64,000 nucleotides of DNA from Prevotella sp. (lineage in GTDB: Bacteria; Bacteroidota; Bacteroidia; Bacteroidales; Bacteroidaceae): NCBI GenBank assembly GCA_024681875.1, contig JAILAA010000133.1, positions 1 to 64,000 of the forward strand. Direction: 5' to 3'. Position numbers and translations under genes: made by a program. The notes beneath the pieces were generated by a model. That model was not told where the DNA came from. It did not search any database and worked only from the letters and a program-made list of their open reading frames with translations. Shown one piece after another: positions 39,020 through 46,167 of this stretch. How positions within the stretch are numbered: position 1 is the stretch's first letter; every line of letters begins with the position of its first letter.

Positions 39020-39694
39020 TCAGCCAATCAGTTTCAGGAGCTGCTTTTCGGTACTGCCGGGAAGCAGCTCTTTGTAGTGTTGCAGGATGCGAGCAAAGGA
39101 TTCCTGTGGCGTGCGCTCACAGAGGCAGGCCTGACGGCCCATAAGGCGCTCAGGCGTTGTGAGCAGCGACCATCCCCAGCCATATTCATGGTTGTGTTTG
39201 TCAACGGGATAGACGAAATCCTCAGTGACGATGCGGCAGGCCATCTGCAGACGGGTGACATAGGCGTCGAAGCGGCTGCGCATCTTCGGCCCCGTAAAGC
39301 CACAGGCTGCGCGCAGCTCGCGTGTGATAAGACTGCCCTGCTCTTCCAACGTCAGCAGTATGGCCTCCTCGATAGAGCCTTCGGCAGGTGACGGATGACG
39401 GCTGCGGCGATAGTTGCAGAAGTCAGGCCACCACTCACGGCTGATGAATCCGGCCTTGCCCGCAAAGAACTTTCCATAGACGCAACTGCCCTCGCTTACA
39501 ATGGGCCCTTTCCATTTCCATAGGGGCCAGTCCCAGCCGCCATCGCTATAGACCACATAGCGGCAGTCATCGTCGACAAGCTCCTCGGCCGAGTAGCCAG
39601 AGATGCCGCTGTCGAGCAGAGGCAGGAAGCCCACGCGCTGAATGAAGTCCACCAGCTCTGCACACGTATGTATCTCGGCATCCATGTTCTTCAT
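39020..39694 (-). CDS. YcaQ/AlkZ-like winged-helix protein
   Basis: A 224-residue protein with a region (about 105-205; EGSIEEAILLTLEEQGSLITRE, GPKMRSRFDAYVTRLQMACRIV, WGWSLLTTPERLMG) like winged-helix folds of YcaQ/AlkZ DNA-glycosylase relatives found in Bacteroidetes. The catalytic QxQ/QxD motif of true AlkZ was not identified. It is convergent with GH51 (18-nt gap) and sits 27 nt after mlaE on the same strand. The link to DNA repair is tentative. Confidence 0.45.
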   Translation of the reverse strand: MKNMDAEIHTCAELVDFIQRVGFLPLLDSGISGYSAEELVDDDCRYVVYSDGGWDWPLWKWKGPIVSEGSCVYGKFFAGKAGFISREWWPDFCNYRRSRHPSPAEGSIEEAILLTLEEQGSLITRELRAACGFTGPKMRSRFDAYVTRLQMACRIVTEDFVYPVDKHNHEYGWGWSLLTTPERLMGRQACLCERTPQESFARILQHYKELLPGSTEKQLLKLIG

Positions 39695-39721
39695 TTTTTA
39701 ACTTTTCAATTTTTCAACTTT

Positions 39722-40471
39722 CTACGACAGCAGTTGCGTAAGGAAGATGTCGCTGAAGAGGATAAGCATACTCGACGCCACGACGGCATTCGTCGAAGCC
39801 TTGCCCACGTTGATGCTGCCACCCTCTACGGTGTAACCATAGAAAGCAGGCACAGAGCTGATGATGAAGGCAAAGAACTGGCTCTTGATAATCGACATCC
39901 ACAGGAACCAAGGCACAAAGGCGTGCTGTAGGCCCATTGTCAGGTCATCAGGCGTGATGATGTGTCCGATGTAGGCCGTACCGTAGGCACCGACAATGCC
40001 CATCGCACTGGAGAAGATGACCAGGATGGGCATAATGGTCAGCATACCCAGAATCTTCGGAAGGATGAGATAGCAGGCGGAGTTCACGCCCATGATGTCG
40101 AGGGCATCAATCTGCTGTGTCACACGCATCGTGCCCAGCTCAGAGGCAATGTTCGAGCCCACTTTTCCTGCCAAAATAAGGCACATGATACTGCTCGAGA
40201 ACTCCAACAGCATAATCTCGCGCGTCGTGTAGCCCGCCACCCAGCGTGGCATCCACGGACTCTCAATGTTCACCTTCATCTGAATGCAGATGACGGCGCC
40301 GATAAAAAACGAGATGAGCAGCACAATGCCTATCGAGTTAATGCCTAATTGCGCCATGTCCTTCACATACTGCTTCCAGAACATACGGAAGCGTTCAGGC
40401 ACACTGAACGTGCGGCCCATCAGCATCAGATAGCGCCCAAAAGTGGTCAAGTATCGTTGAAGCAGTTTCAT
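39722..40471 (-). CDS. mlaE: MlaE-type phospholipid ABC permease
   Basis: Permease of the Mla-type ABC system that moves phospholipids between membranes. ATG at 40471 gives MKLLQRYLTTFGRYL; the earlier in-frame Met lies across the promoter. Five to six hydrophobic segments and the family blocks LEFSSSIMCLILAGKVGSNIASELGTMRVTQQIDALDIMGVN and EGGSINVGKASTNAVV are clear. Length is 249. Usually an MlaF ATPase gene follows directly; here a YcaQ-like gene follows instead and no ATPase is in the window. Confidence 0.87.
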   Translation of the reverse strand: MKLLQRYLTTFGRYLMLMGRTFSVPERFRMFWKQYVKDMAQLGINSIGIVLLISFFIGAVICIQMKVNIESPWMPRWVAGYTTREIMLLEFSSSIMCLILAGKVGSNIASELGTMRVTQQIDALDIMGVNSACYLILPKILGMLTIMPILVIFSSAMGIVGAYGTAYIGHIITPDDLTMGLQHAFVPWFLWMSIIKSQFFAFIISSVPAFYGYTVEGGSINVGKASTNAVVASSMLILFSDIFLTQLLS

Positions 40472-40502
40472 CCGTCGCGCTCGTTTGTTAAGCTTTACGA
40501 CT

Positions 40503-40511
40503 GCAAAAGTA
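40503..40511 (-). promoter_or_regulatory. -7 box of mlaE
   Basis: The minus strand reads TACTTTTGC, 31 nt upstream of the chosen mlaE ATG. This supports the shorter start. Confidence 0.6.
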
Positions 40512-40576
40512 CGATTATTTTTTCTGAATTTCTGCATTTTTTGTGACAAAAAGACCACTATTTTAAAAAAATTGTG

Positions 40577-40585
40577 TAAGTTTGC
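40577..40585 (+). promoter_or_regulatory. -7 box of the first ddh gene
   Basis: TAAGTTTGC, 42 nt upstream of the first ddh. The leader contains TTACAAACACAAAAC (40601-40615), present identically before the second ddh (51418-51432), so the promoter-leader was duplicated with the gene. Confidence 0.65.
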
Positions 40586-40627
40586 AGCGATTTACGCAAA
40601 TTACAAACACAAAACTACTTTTTTACA

Positions 40628-41527
40628 ATGAAAAAAATCAGAGCAGCCGTCGTTGGATACGGCAACATCGGGCGCTATGCCTTACAGGCTTTGGAAAGCG
40701 CTCCCGACTTTGAGATTGCAGGCATTGTGCGTCGCAACGGTGCTGAAAACAAACCCGCAGAGTTGGCACAGTATGAGGTTGTCAAAGACATCCGCGAACT
40801 GAAGGACGTGGACGTGGCCATCCTTGCTACTCCCACCCGCTCGTGCGAGGAATACGCCCGACAGATCCTGCCCTTGGGCATCAACACCGTCGACTCATTT
40901 GACATACACACCATGATTCGCGACTATCGCCGCAACCTGATGGAGCTGAACAAGCAGACGAACACGGTCAGCGTCATCGCAGCAGGATGGGATCCAGGCA
41001 GCGACAGCATCGTGCGCACCCTGATGCAGAGTCTCGCTCCCAAGGGCCTCAGCTATACGAACTTCGGACCAGGTATGTCGATGGGGCACAGCGTCTGCGT
41101 GCGCTCAAAGGCTGGCGTGAAGAACGCCCTCTCCATGACCATCCCCTTGGGCGAAGGCATCCATCGCCGCATGGTGTATGTGGAGCTGGAGGATGGTGCC
41201 AAACTTGACGAAGTGACGGCTGCCATCAAGGCCGACCCCTACTTTGCCTCGGATGAAACGCACGTGTTCCAAGTGGAGAGCGTCGACGATGTGCGCGACA
41301 TGGGCCACGGCGTACATCTGGTGCGCAAGGGCGTCAGCGGACAGACGCAGAACCAGCGCTTCGAATTCAACATGAGCATCAACAACCCCGCACTCACTGG
41401 TCAGGTACTGGTTAACGTTGCCCGCGCCACCATGCGCTTGCAGCCCGGCTGCTACACGATGATTGAAATTCCCGTCATCGACATGCTGCCCGGCGACCGT
41501 GAAGACCTTATCGCTCATCTGGTTTAG
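40628..41527 (+). CDS. ddh: meso-diaminopimelate dehydrogenase (copy 1)
   Basis: NADPH-dependent enzyme making meso-diaminopimelate in one step from tetrahydrodipicolinate, for lysine and peptidoglycan. Rossmann start VVGYGNIGRYAL, ILATPTRSCEEYA, WDPGSDSIVRTLMQ, TNFGPGMSMGHSVCVR and HGVHLVRKGVSG match the Ddh family; length is 299. A second copy at 51443 differs at about 16 of 299 residues, mostly conservative, while many third codon positions differ. That means an old duplication under strong protein constraint. Followed 42 nt later by a secreted-protein gene that is duplicated with it. Confidence 0.92.
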   Translation: MKKIRAAVVGYGNIGRYALQALESAPDFEIAGIVRRNGAENKPAELAQYEVVKDIRELKDVDVAILATPTRSCEEYARQILPLGINTVDSFDIHTMIRDYRRNLMELNKQTNTVSVIAAGWDPGSDSIVRTLMQSLAPKGLSYTNFGPGMSMGHSVCVRSKAGVKNALSMTIPLGEGIHRRMVYVELEDGAKLDEVTAAIKADPYFASDETHVFQVESVDDVRDMGHGVHLVRKGVSGQTQNQRFEFNMSINNPALTGQVLVNVARATMRLQPGCYTMIEIPVIDMLPGDREDLIAHLV

Positions 41528-41569
41528 ACGATGCTCTCGTGATAACGTCATAACGAAATATCGAAAAGA

Positions 41570-42451
41570 ATGAGAAAACTGTTTTTGACAAGCGTCGTGC
41601 TGCTGGTGGCCCTGATGGCTCAGGCACAGACCAAGATTGCCCCGAAGTTGGAGAACGGCTTCAAGGCTGTGTACACAGAGAAAAGCACCATCAGCATGAT
41701 GGGCAAGGAACTGGCCATCAACAGCGACAATGAATACGTCGTGAGCGATGTCACCCCCGACGGCGCCGTCATCACTGTCACCAACACCGCCATGGACCTT
41801 CCTTCTACGGAAGGCATGGACCCCGTCAGCGCCATGATGCTGATGTCTGCACAGATAACGAAAGGCAGCGTAGTGAAGTTGGTCGTCAATGCCGATGGCG
41901 TTCCACAGCAAATCCTCAACCTCGACGAGGTGAAGGAGAAGGCTGGCAAGACCATCGAGACCATCGTAGCCAGCATGTTTGACACCATGCCCGAACTCTC
42001 GCAGGCCATGTCGAAAGAAGACCTGAAGGAAAACCTCATGGTAGCCCTTACGGAAGAGAAGCTGCTGGACGATTTCGACGTGCTGGCCCTCAACGGCAAG
42101 ACCATTGCCAACGGCTATCAGGATACCTTCACCAACGGCGACGGTATGAAGATGAAACGCATGTACTTTGTAGCCGGCAAGAAAATCATCAGCAACGCCA
42201 CCCTAGACATGAGCAAGGACGACCTCAAGGCTTTCATCATCAAGCAGGTGGAGGAAGAGGCTCCTGAGCAGGCTGAAATGATCAAGGAGAACATCGACAT
42301 GGTGATGGGGCAGCTGAAATTCGAGGCCACTGAGAAGAACACCTACCAGCTTCAGGACAACGGCTGGCCAGCCTCCATCAATAGTGAGAAGAGTCAGGAC
42401 AGCATGGGACAGAGCATCAAAATCTCGTCTGTCATAGAGCTGAAGAAATAA
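41570..42451 (+). CDS. secreted protein of unknown function (copy 1 of the ddh partner)
   Basis: Signal peptide MRKLFLTSVVLLVALMAQAQ, then about 273 residues with YVVSDVTPDGAVI, ILNLDEVKEK, VLALNGKTI, MKRMYFVAGKKIISNATLDMSKDDLKAFI and LQDNGWPASI. Roughly half of all positions are identical to the copy at 52346, with the blocks just listed best conserved. No catalytic motif or named domain recognised; it may be periplasmic. In both loci it follows ddh directly, so the pair probably moved and works together, but no functional link to diaminopimelate is shown. Confidence 0.7.
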   Translation: MRKLFLTSVVLLVALMAQAQTKIAPKLENGFKAVYTEKSTISMMGKELAINSDNEYVVSDVTPDGAVITVTNTAMDLPSTEGMDPVSAMMLMSAQITKGSVVKLVVNADGVPQQILNLDEVKEKAGKTIETIVASMFDTMPELSQAMSKEDLKENLMVALTEEKLLDDFDVLALNGKTIANGYQDTFTNGDGMKMKRMYFVAGKKIISNATLDMSKDDLKAFIIKQVEEEAPEQAEMIKENIDMVMGQLKFEATEKNTYQLQDNGWPASINSEKSQDSMGQSIKISSVIELKK

Positions 42452-42455
42452 GTGA

Positions 42456-42491
42456 TACTGACCCCACCCCTACCCCTCCCCTACAAGGGAC
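42456..42491. repeat. single GC arm downstream of the first ddh module
   Basis: ATACTGACCCCACCCCTACC followed by CCTCCCCTACAAGGGA matches the outer arm of the element at 48736-48913 with one base change, then breaks off. It sits 5 nt after the stop of the secreted-protein gene. Confidence 0.65.
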
Positions 42492-42517
42492 TACTCTTTA
42501 TACACATCTCCGATGGG

Positions 42518-42713
42518 TAGCCCCGAAGGGGCGATGGAATACAGGCAGGGGCAAGGCCCCTGTAACAACCGGCATCACACAAATCAGCCCCGACGGGGCG
42601 GCAGAATAAATACAGTACACGTTCCGTCGCCCCGTCGGGGCTTCATTTGTTGGTGGTCAACTGTTTGCAGGGGCTTCACCCCTGCCTGTATTCTGCTGCC
42701 CCGTCGGGGGCTG
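42518..42713. repeat. composite REP-like palindrome cluster
   Basis: Outer arms 42538-42562 (AATACAGGCAGGGG...GCCCCTG) and 42668-42692 are inverted copies with three mismatches. Each arm is itself a CAGGGG/CCCCTG hairpin. Inside, AGCCCCGACGGGGCG (42586-42600) and CGCCCCGTCGGGGCT (42628-42642) are exact complements. Further AGCCCCGAAGGGGCG and GCCCCGTCGGGGGC copies flank it. It fills the gap between the convergent ddh-partner and PurF-like genes; no gene is supported here. Confidence 0.8.
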
Positions 42714-42806
42714 ACAACTGCTCCAAGTCGCGACGAATGTATGTCCTCACCCCTGCCTGGACGATTGGTACGCACCATCGTCTTCTTTTCAGCCCTTCCA
42801 GCCCTT

Positions 42807-44282
42807 TTACCCAAAGAACTCACCGTCGGCCTGCTGCTGATCGTAGCTTGAGCCGTCGAAGCAATGGGTACAGACGCGTTCCTTGGGCAGACCGATACTC
42901 TCGATAAGGTCTTCCAAGCGGGCGAACTTCAGGCTAGTCAGTCCTAAGCGGCGTGCTATCTCGCAGACCATACGCTGGTATTCAGGCGTATCGGTCTGCG
43001 AATATTTTTCCAAGTTCGTGCGGTCGTCGCCCTCAAAGTCGCGAATAATCTGACGCGTAATGTATTCCAAGTCCGTTTTCGACTCAGTGAAACCGATGAA
43101 CGGACATCCGTAGACCAGCGGCGGACAGGAGATGCGCACATGTATCTCACTGGCACCGTTGTCGAAGAACTCCTTCACGTTGTCGCGCAGCTGTGTGCCA
43201 CGCACTATTGAGTCGTCGCAGAACACGACGCGCTGTCCTTTGAGCATTGCCTCGTTGGGAATGAGCTTCATCTTGGCCACCAGTCGGCGACGGCTCTGGT
43301 CGCTGGGTGTAAACGAGCGGGGCCACGTGGGCGTGTATTTCAGCACGGCGCGCTTGTAGGGGATGCCTGAGCCCTCGGCATAGCCCACGGCCATGCCGAC
43401 GCCCGAGTCGGGAATGCCGCACACCATGTCGGCCTCTACATCGTCTTTCTCGCCCATCATGCGACCGTTTTTCTCGCGCACGGCCTCGGCATTGATGCCT
43501 TCATAGCAAGAGGCGGGAAAGCCGTAGTAGACCCAGAGGAACGAGCATATCTGACAGCGCTTGAACGGAGCCTGCAGCACCTCAATGCCGTCGGCCTTCA
43601 GCTTGACAATCTCGCCAGGCCCCACATCGCGTAGGATTTTATAGTTGAGGTTGGGGAAGCTGGTCGACTCGCTCGACACGCCATATGCCCTGATGAATTC
43701 GTCGGTACCGATGGGCGACAGCTGGTGCACCTCCTTCTTGCCGATGACGATGGGCGTGCGACCCAGGAAGTCGCGTGCTGCAATAATGCCGTCCTCGGTC
43801 AGGATAAGCATCGAGCACGAACCCTTTATCTTCTGGTAGACGCGGTTGATGCCGTCTACGAAGGTGTTGCCCATGTTGATGAGCAGGGCCACCACTTCAG
43901 TCTGGTTCAGCTTGTTGGCACTTTGCTCGCTCAGGTGCATACGTTGGGCCAGCAGCTCGTCGGCAATCTCGCGCAAGTTGTTGATTTTCGCCACCGTCAC
44001 AACGGCATAGCGCCCCAAGTGCGAGTTGATGATGATGGGCTGCGGGTCGGTGTCGCTGATGACGCCCAGTCCCTGATGACCGCGGAAATCGTTCAGCTCG
44101 TCCTCAAACTTTGAGCGGAAATAGTCGCGCTCCAAGGAGTGGATACTGCGTGAAAAACCTTTTTCGGGGTCGAAGGTGACGAGGCCGGCGCGGCGCGTGC
44201 CAAGATGAGAGTTGTAGTCAGTGCCGTAAAACAAATCGTTTACGCAGTCACGAGTGCTGATAGTTCCAAAAAAGCCGCCCAT
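42807..44282 (-). CDS. PurF-like amidophosphoribosyltransferase lacking the N-terminal catalytic Cys
   Basis: 491 residues with a class II glutamine amidotransferase-like N-terminal half and a type I phosphoribosyltransferase half carrying the PRPP motif VVFCDDSIVRGTQ. In true PurF the first residue after Met is the nucleophilic Cys (MCGI-type). Here the protein begins MGGFFGTISTRDC, so that Cys is Gly. The promoter at 44311 leaves no room for a longer N-terminus. Similar MGGFFGT proteins occur as a second PurF in Bacteroides (recollection). It may use ammonia, act on another substrate, or be regulatory. IPDSGVGMAVGYAEGSGIPY and CxxC-like cysteines remain. Confidence 0.8.
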   Translation of the reverse strand: MGGFFGTISTRDCVNDLFYGTDYNSHLGTRRAGLVTFDPEKGFSRSIHSLERDYFRSKFEDELNDFRGHQGLGVISDTDPQPIIINSHLGRYAVVTVAKINNLREIADELLAQRMHLSEQSANKLNQTEVVALLINMGNTFVDGINRVYQKIKGSCSMLILTEDGIIAARDFLGRTPIVIGKKEVHQLSPIGTDEFIRAYGVSSESTSFPNLNYKILRDVGPGEIVKLKADGIEVLQAPFKRCQICSFLWVYYGFPASCYEGINAEAVREKNGRMMGEKDDVEADMVCGIPDSGVGMAVGYAEGSGIPYKRAVLKYTPTWPRSFTPSDQSRRRLVAKMKLIPNEAMLKGQRVVFCDDSIVRGTQLRDNVKEFFDNGASEIHVRISCPPLVYGCPFIGFTESKTDLEYITRQIIRDFEGDDRTNLEKYSQTDTPEYQRMVCEIARRLGLTSLKFARLEDLIESIGLPKERVCTHCFDGSSYDQQQADGEFFG

Positions 44283-44310
44283 AGATGAGTGTTAATGTCG
44301 TTTTGAGGCT

Positions 44311-44319
44311 GCAAAGGTA
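44311..44319 (-). promoter_or_regulatory. -7 box of the PurF-like gene
   Basis: The minus strand reads TACCTTTGC, 28 nt upstream of the ATG, fixing the MGGFFG start. Confidence 0.65.
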
Positions 44320-44590
44320 CAAAATGCGAAATAAAACACCAAATATTTTTCCCCTAAAGACAGATACAAGCATCTGATTTCTTGCTCTATTTTAAGAATG
44401 ATGCCATTCACATTGCCCAACAAAACAACAATGCATATTGGTAATTTATCTTTACAAATAGTACGCTGAACGCCTCTCAGAATCGCGTAGAATTCATCAA
44501 AGGTTCCTTTGGCCGAAAATATCGCAAATTTGAAGAGTTTTGCCATCTCACTGATTGACAGACCATTAAGCCTGTTTTTACTCTTTTTAG

Positions 44591-44659
44591 AGGCTCCCCA
44601 TGAAAAAATAGAGGCTCCGCGTGAAAAAATCTCACGGTAGATTTTTTCATGCGGAGCCT
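44591..44659. repeat. AGGCTCC hairpin with a third direct copy
   Basis: AGGCTCCGCGTGAAAAAAT at 44612 pairs with its complement ending 44659 over 21 bp with one mismatch (loop CACGGT). A direct copy, AGGCTCCCCATGAAAAAAT, lies at 44591-44609. It could act as a terminator, but no gene ends here; the surrounding 44320-44990 holds no supported gene. Confidence 0.65.
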
Positions 44660-44826
44660 GTTTTTGAACAAAAAAATGCTGCAAAAAAGCAAAAACAGAC
44701 GCAATAGAGGGCCAAAAAGCTGCACAGGAAGTACGTATGTGTGCAATTTCAGACCCTTCGCCCCAGCCCTTCTACTTCCTGAATCCTTAAAAAGCCTTTC
44801 ATCCTGCTTCTAGTTTGCGTTTTTTA

Positions 44827-44860
44827 TTTGTAAAGAAAGTGGAACATTTTTCTTTACAAA
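44827..44860. repeat. TTTGTAAAGAAA inverted repeat
   Basis: TTTGTAAAGAAA (44827-44838) and TTTCTTTACAAA (44849-44860) are exact 12-bp complements around a 10-nt loop. It lies alone in the gap between the PurF-like and TolC genes and may be an operator or terminator. Confidence 0.5.
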
Positions 44861-44992
44861 ACGAAATGAATCGCAAGGCATTTTTTGCTACTTTCCATGA
44901 GGTCGGACGTCGGAATCATCTAACCCAAAGTGGCTGTCTAAATCCCATTGACACATTACCTTGGTGAATTTCTACTTTCATCGCTTTGTCTT

Positions 44993-45904
44993 TTATCTTT
45001 CTCCTATTGATTGACGGTATTCAAGAATCTTGCTCTGCAGTTCGGCGTAGGCATCGGTATACTTGTCGCTCGACTGCTGATAGAGCAATTGGGCTTCGAG
45101 CAGGCTGCTCATGGTGGTGGTACCTGCCCGGTAGTAGTCGCGATGCAGTCGAAGGTTCTCTTCTGCCTGCTCTATACTGCGCTGAGCGAGCTGGAGCTGT
45201 TGCTGTGCCTCGACCACGCTGTTCCAGGCATTTTGCATGCGGATTTGGAGCAGTTGGGTGTTGTCGTTGAGCTGGTCGATGGCTTTCTGCTGCTCAATCT
45301 TCTTACGCTTGATGGCATGGGAGCCGCCCCACCAATCAGAGATGGGGACGCTGACGGTGGCGAAAATCATGCCGAAGGAGCGGTCGACGTCAAACAGGTC
45401 GTGATAGTTGTAACCTGCACCGACGGCAACCGTCGGGAGATTCTGGCCGATGGCCATCTTTGTCATAAGTTGCGTTGCTTCGACTTGTTTCTGAAGAAGC
45501 TGGTACTCGGGAGTAAGCCTCACCCCCGCCCCCAGGCCCCCCTCTGTCTCCCCCCGAAGGAGGGAGGAGAGTGAATAGTCTTGCTGGCGGATATTGGGAG
45601 CCTCCACCTCAAAAATGGGCAGCATCTGTGCCAGCGTAGGGGCTAAACCCGACGGAATCAGCTCCGACGGATTGACATCCATCCTTGCCATCCCCTTGTT
45701 GGCATTGAACCACATACCGGTGCCGCTGACATTGGGGAAATATTTGGTAAATGCCTCCTGCCGCTGCTGGCGGGCATACTCGATGTTATGACGAGCCGTA
45801 CGGATGGCGAGGTTGTTGTGAAGGGCAGAGTCCTTCAGCTGTTGCAGGGAGAGGGCCAGCCACGAAGGGCCCAGCCCCGGGTGTCCCAGCCCCTGAAAGC
45901 CCAC
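44993..45904 (-). pseudogene. TolC-family outer-membrane efflux protein, internally deleted
   Basis: The first part (LSLQQLKDSALHNNLAIRTARHNI, FTKYFPNVSGTGMWFNANKGMARMDVNP) and the last part (TPEYQLLQKQVEATQLMTKMAIGQNLPTVAVGAGYNYHD to LEYRQSIGER) match TolC-type proteins of about 440-480 residues. Only 303 codons remain and the middle barrel/helical repeat is missing. A GC palindrome (45516-45572) lies next to the junction and encodes LLRGETEGGLGAGVRL. The N-terminus has no signal peptide: translation would start within a second GC repeat. It is therefore probably a dead or degraded gene. No RND pump partner adjoins. Confidence 0.65.
45516..45572. repeat. GC repeat near the TolC deletion junction
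   Basis: AGCCTCACCCCCGCCCCCAGG, CCCCCCTCTGTCTCCCCCC and GAAGGAGGGAGGAGAG form the arm type AGCCTC(A/T)CCCC found also at 1543, 5955 and 53236. It lies in frame where the TolC-like gene is shortened. Confidence 0.6.
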
Positions 45905-45934
45905 CCCCGACCCCTCCCCAAGGGAGGGGAGGAC
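45892..45934. repeat. GC palindrome at the broken 5' end of the TolC gene
   Basis: CCCACCCCCGACCCCTCCCC followed by AAGGGAGGGGAGG, a CCCTCCCCAAGGGAGGGG palindrome. The TolC frame begins inside its left flank and no signal peptide lies beyond it. Confidence 0.6.
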
Positions 45935-46040
45935 GCTATCCTGATGGTTACTATGATTTTATGTCTACCAAGTTCCGTCTAAACGTAGCACTTGGCCAGC
46001 ATTTAACATGGCAGATACCGAGTGAGAAGCCTGGTTGAAC
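45935..46040. other. unexplained fragment between TolC remnant and GH35
   Basis: The plus strand has a short open stretch (YYDFMSTKFRLNVALGQHLT, then WQIPSEKPG and stop at about 46036) without a start or upstream continuation beyond the GC repeat. It may be the tail of a lost gene; no family recognised. Confidence 0.25.
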
Positions 46041-46130
46041 ATCATGCACTCATTGGATTAAAAAAGGAGGTGTTTCGTATTGAAATGAGAAAATTTATGG
46101 GGAAAGCTTGCAGCATTCACATATTTATAT

Positions 46131-46138
46131 TACTTTTG
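46131..46138 (+). promoter_or_regulatory. -7 box of the GH35 gene
   Basis: TACTTTTG fits TAnnTTTG and lies 29 nt upstream of the GH35 ATG. Confidence 0.55.
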
Positions 46139-46167
46139 TACGCAGAAACATCTAATAACCATCTGCT

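Noticed and set aside
42513..42851. open frames over the REP-like cluster at 42.5 kb
   Set aside because: They are translations of GCCCCGTCGGGGC palindromes on both strands, with no start signal or family.
44292..44746. 130- and 89-codon minus-strand frames before the PurF-like gene
   Set aside because: They run across the AGGCTCC hairpin and the -7 box of the downstream gene and show no recognised domain.
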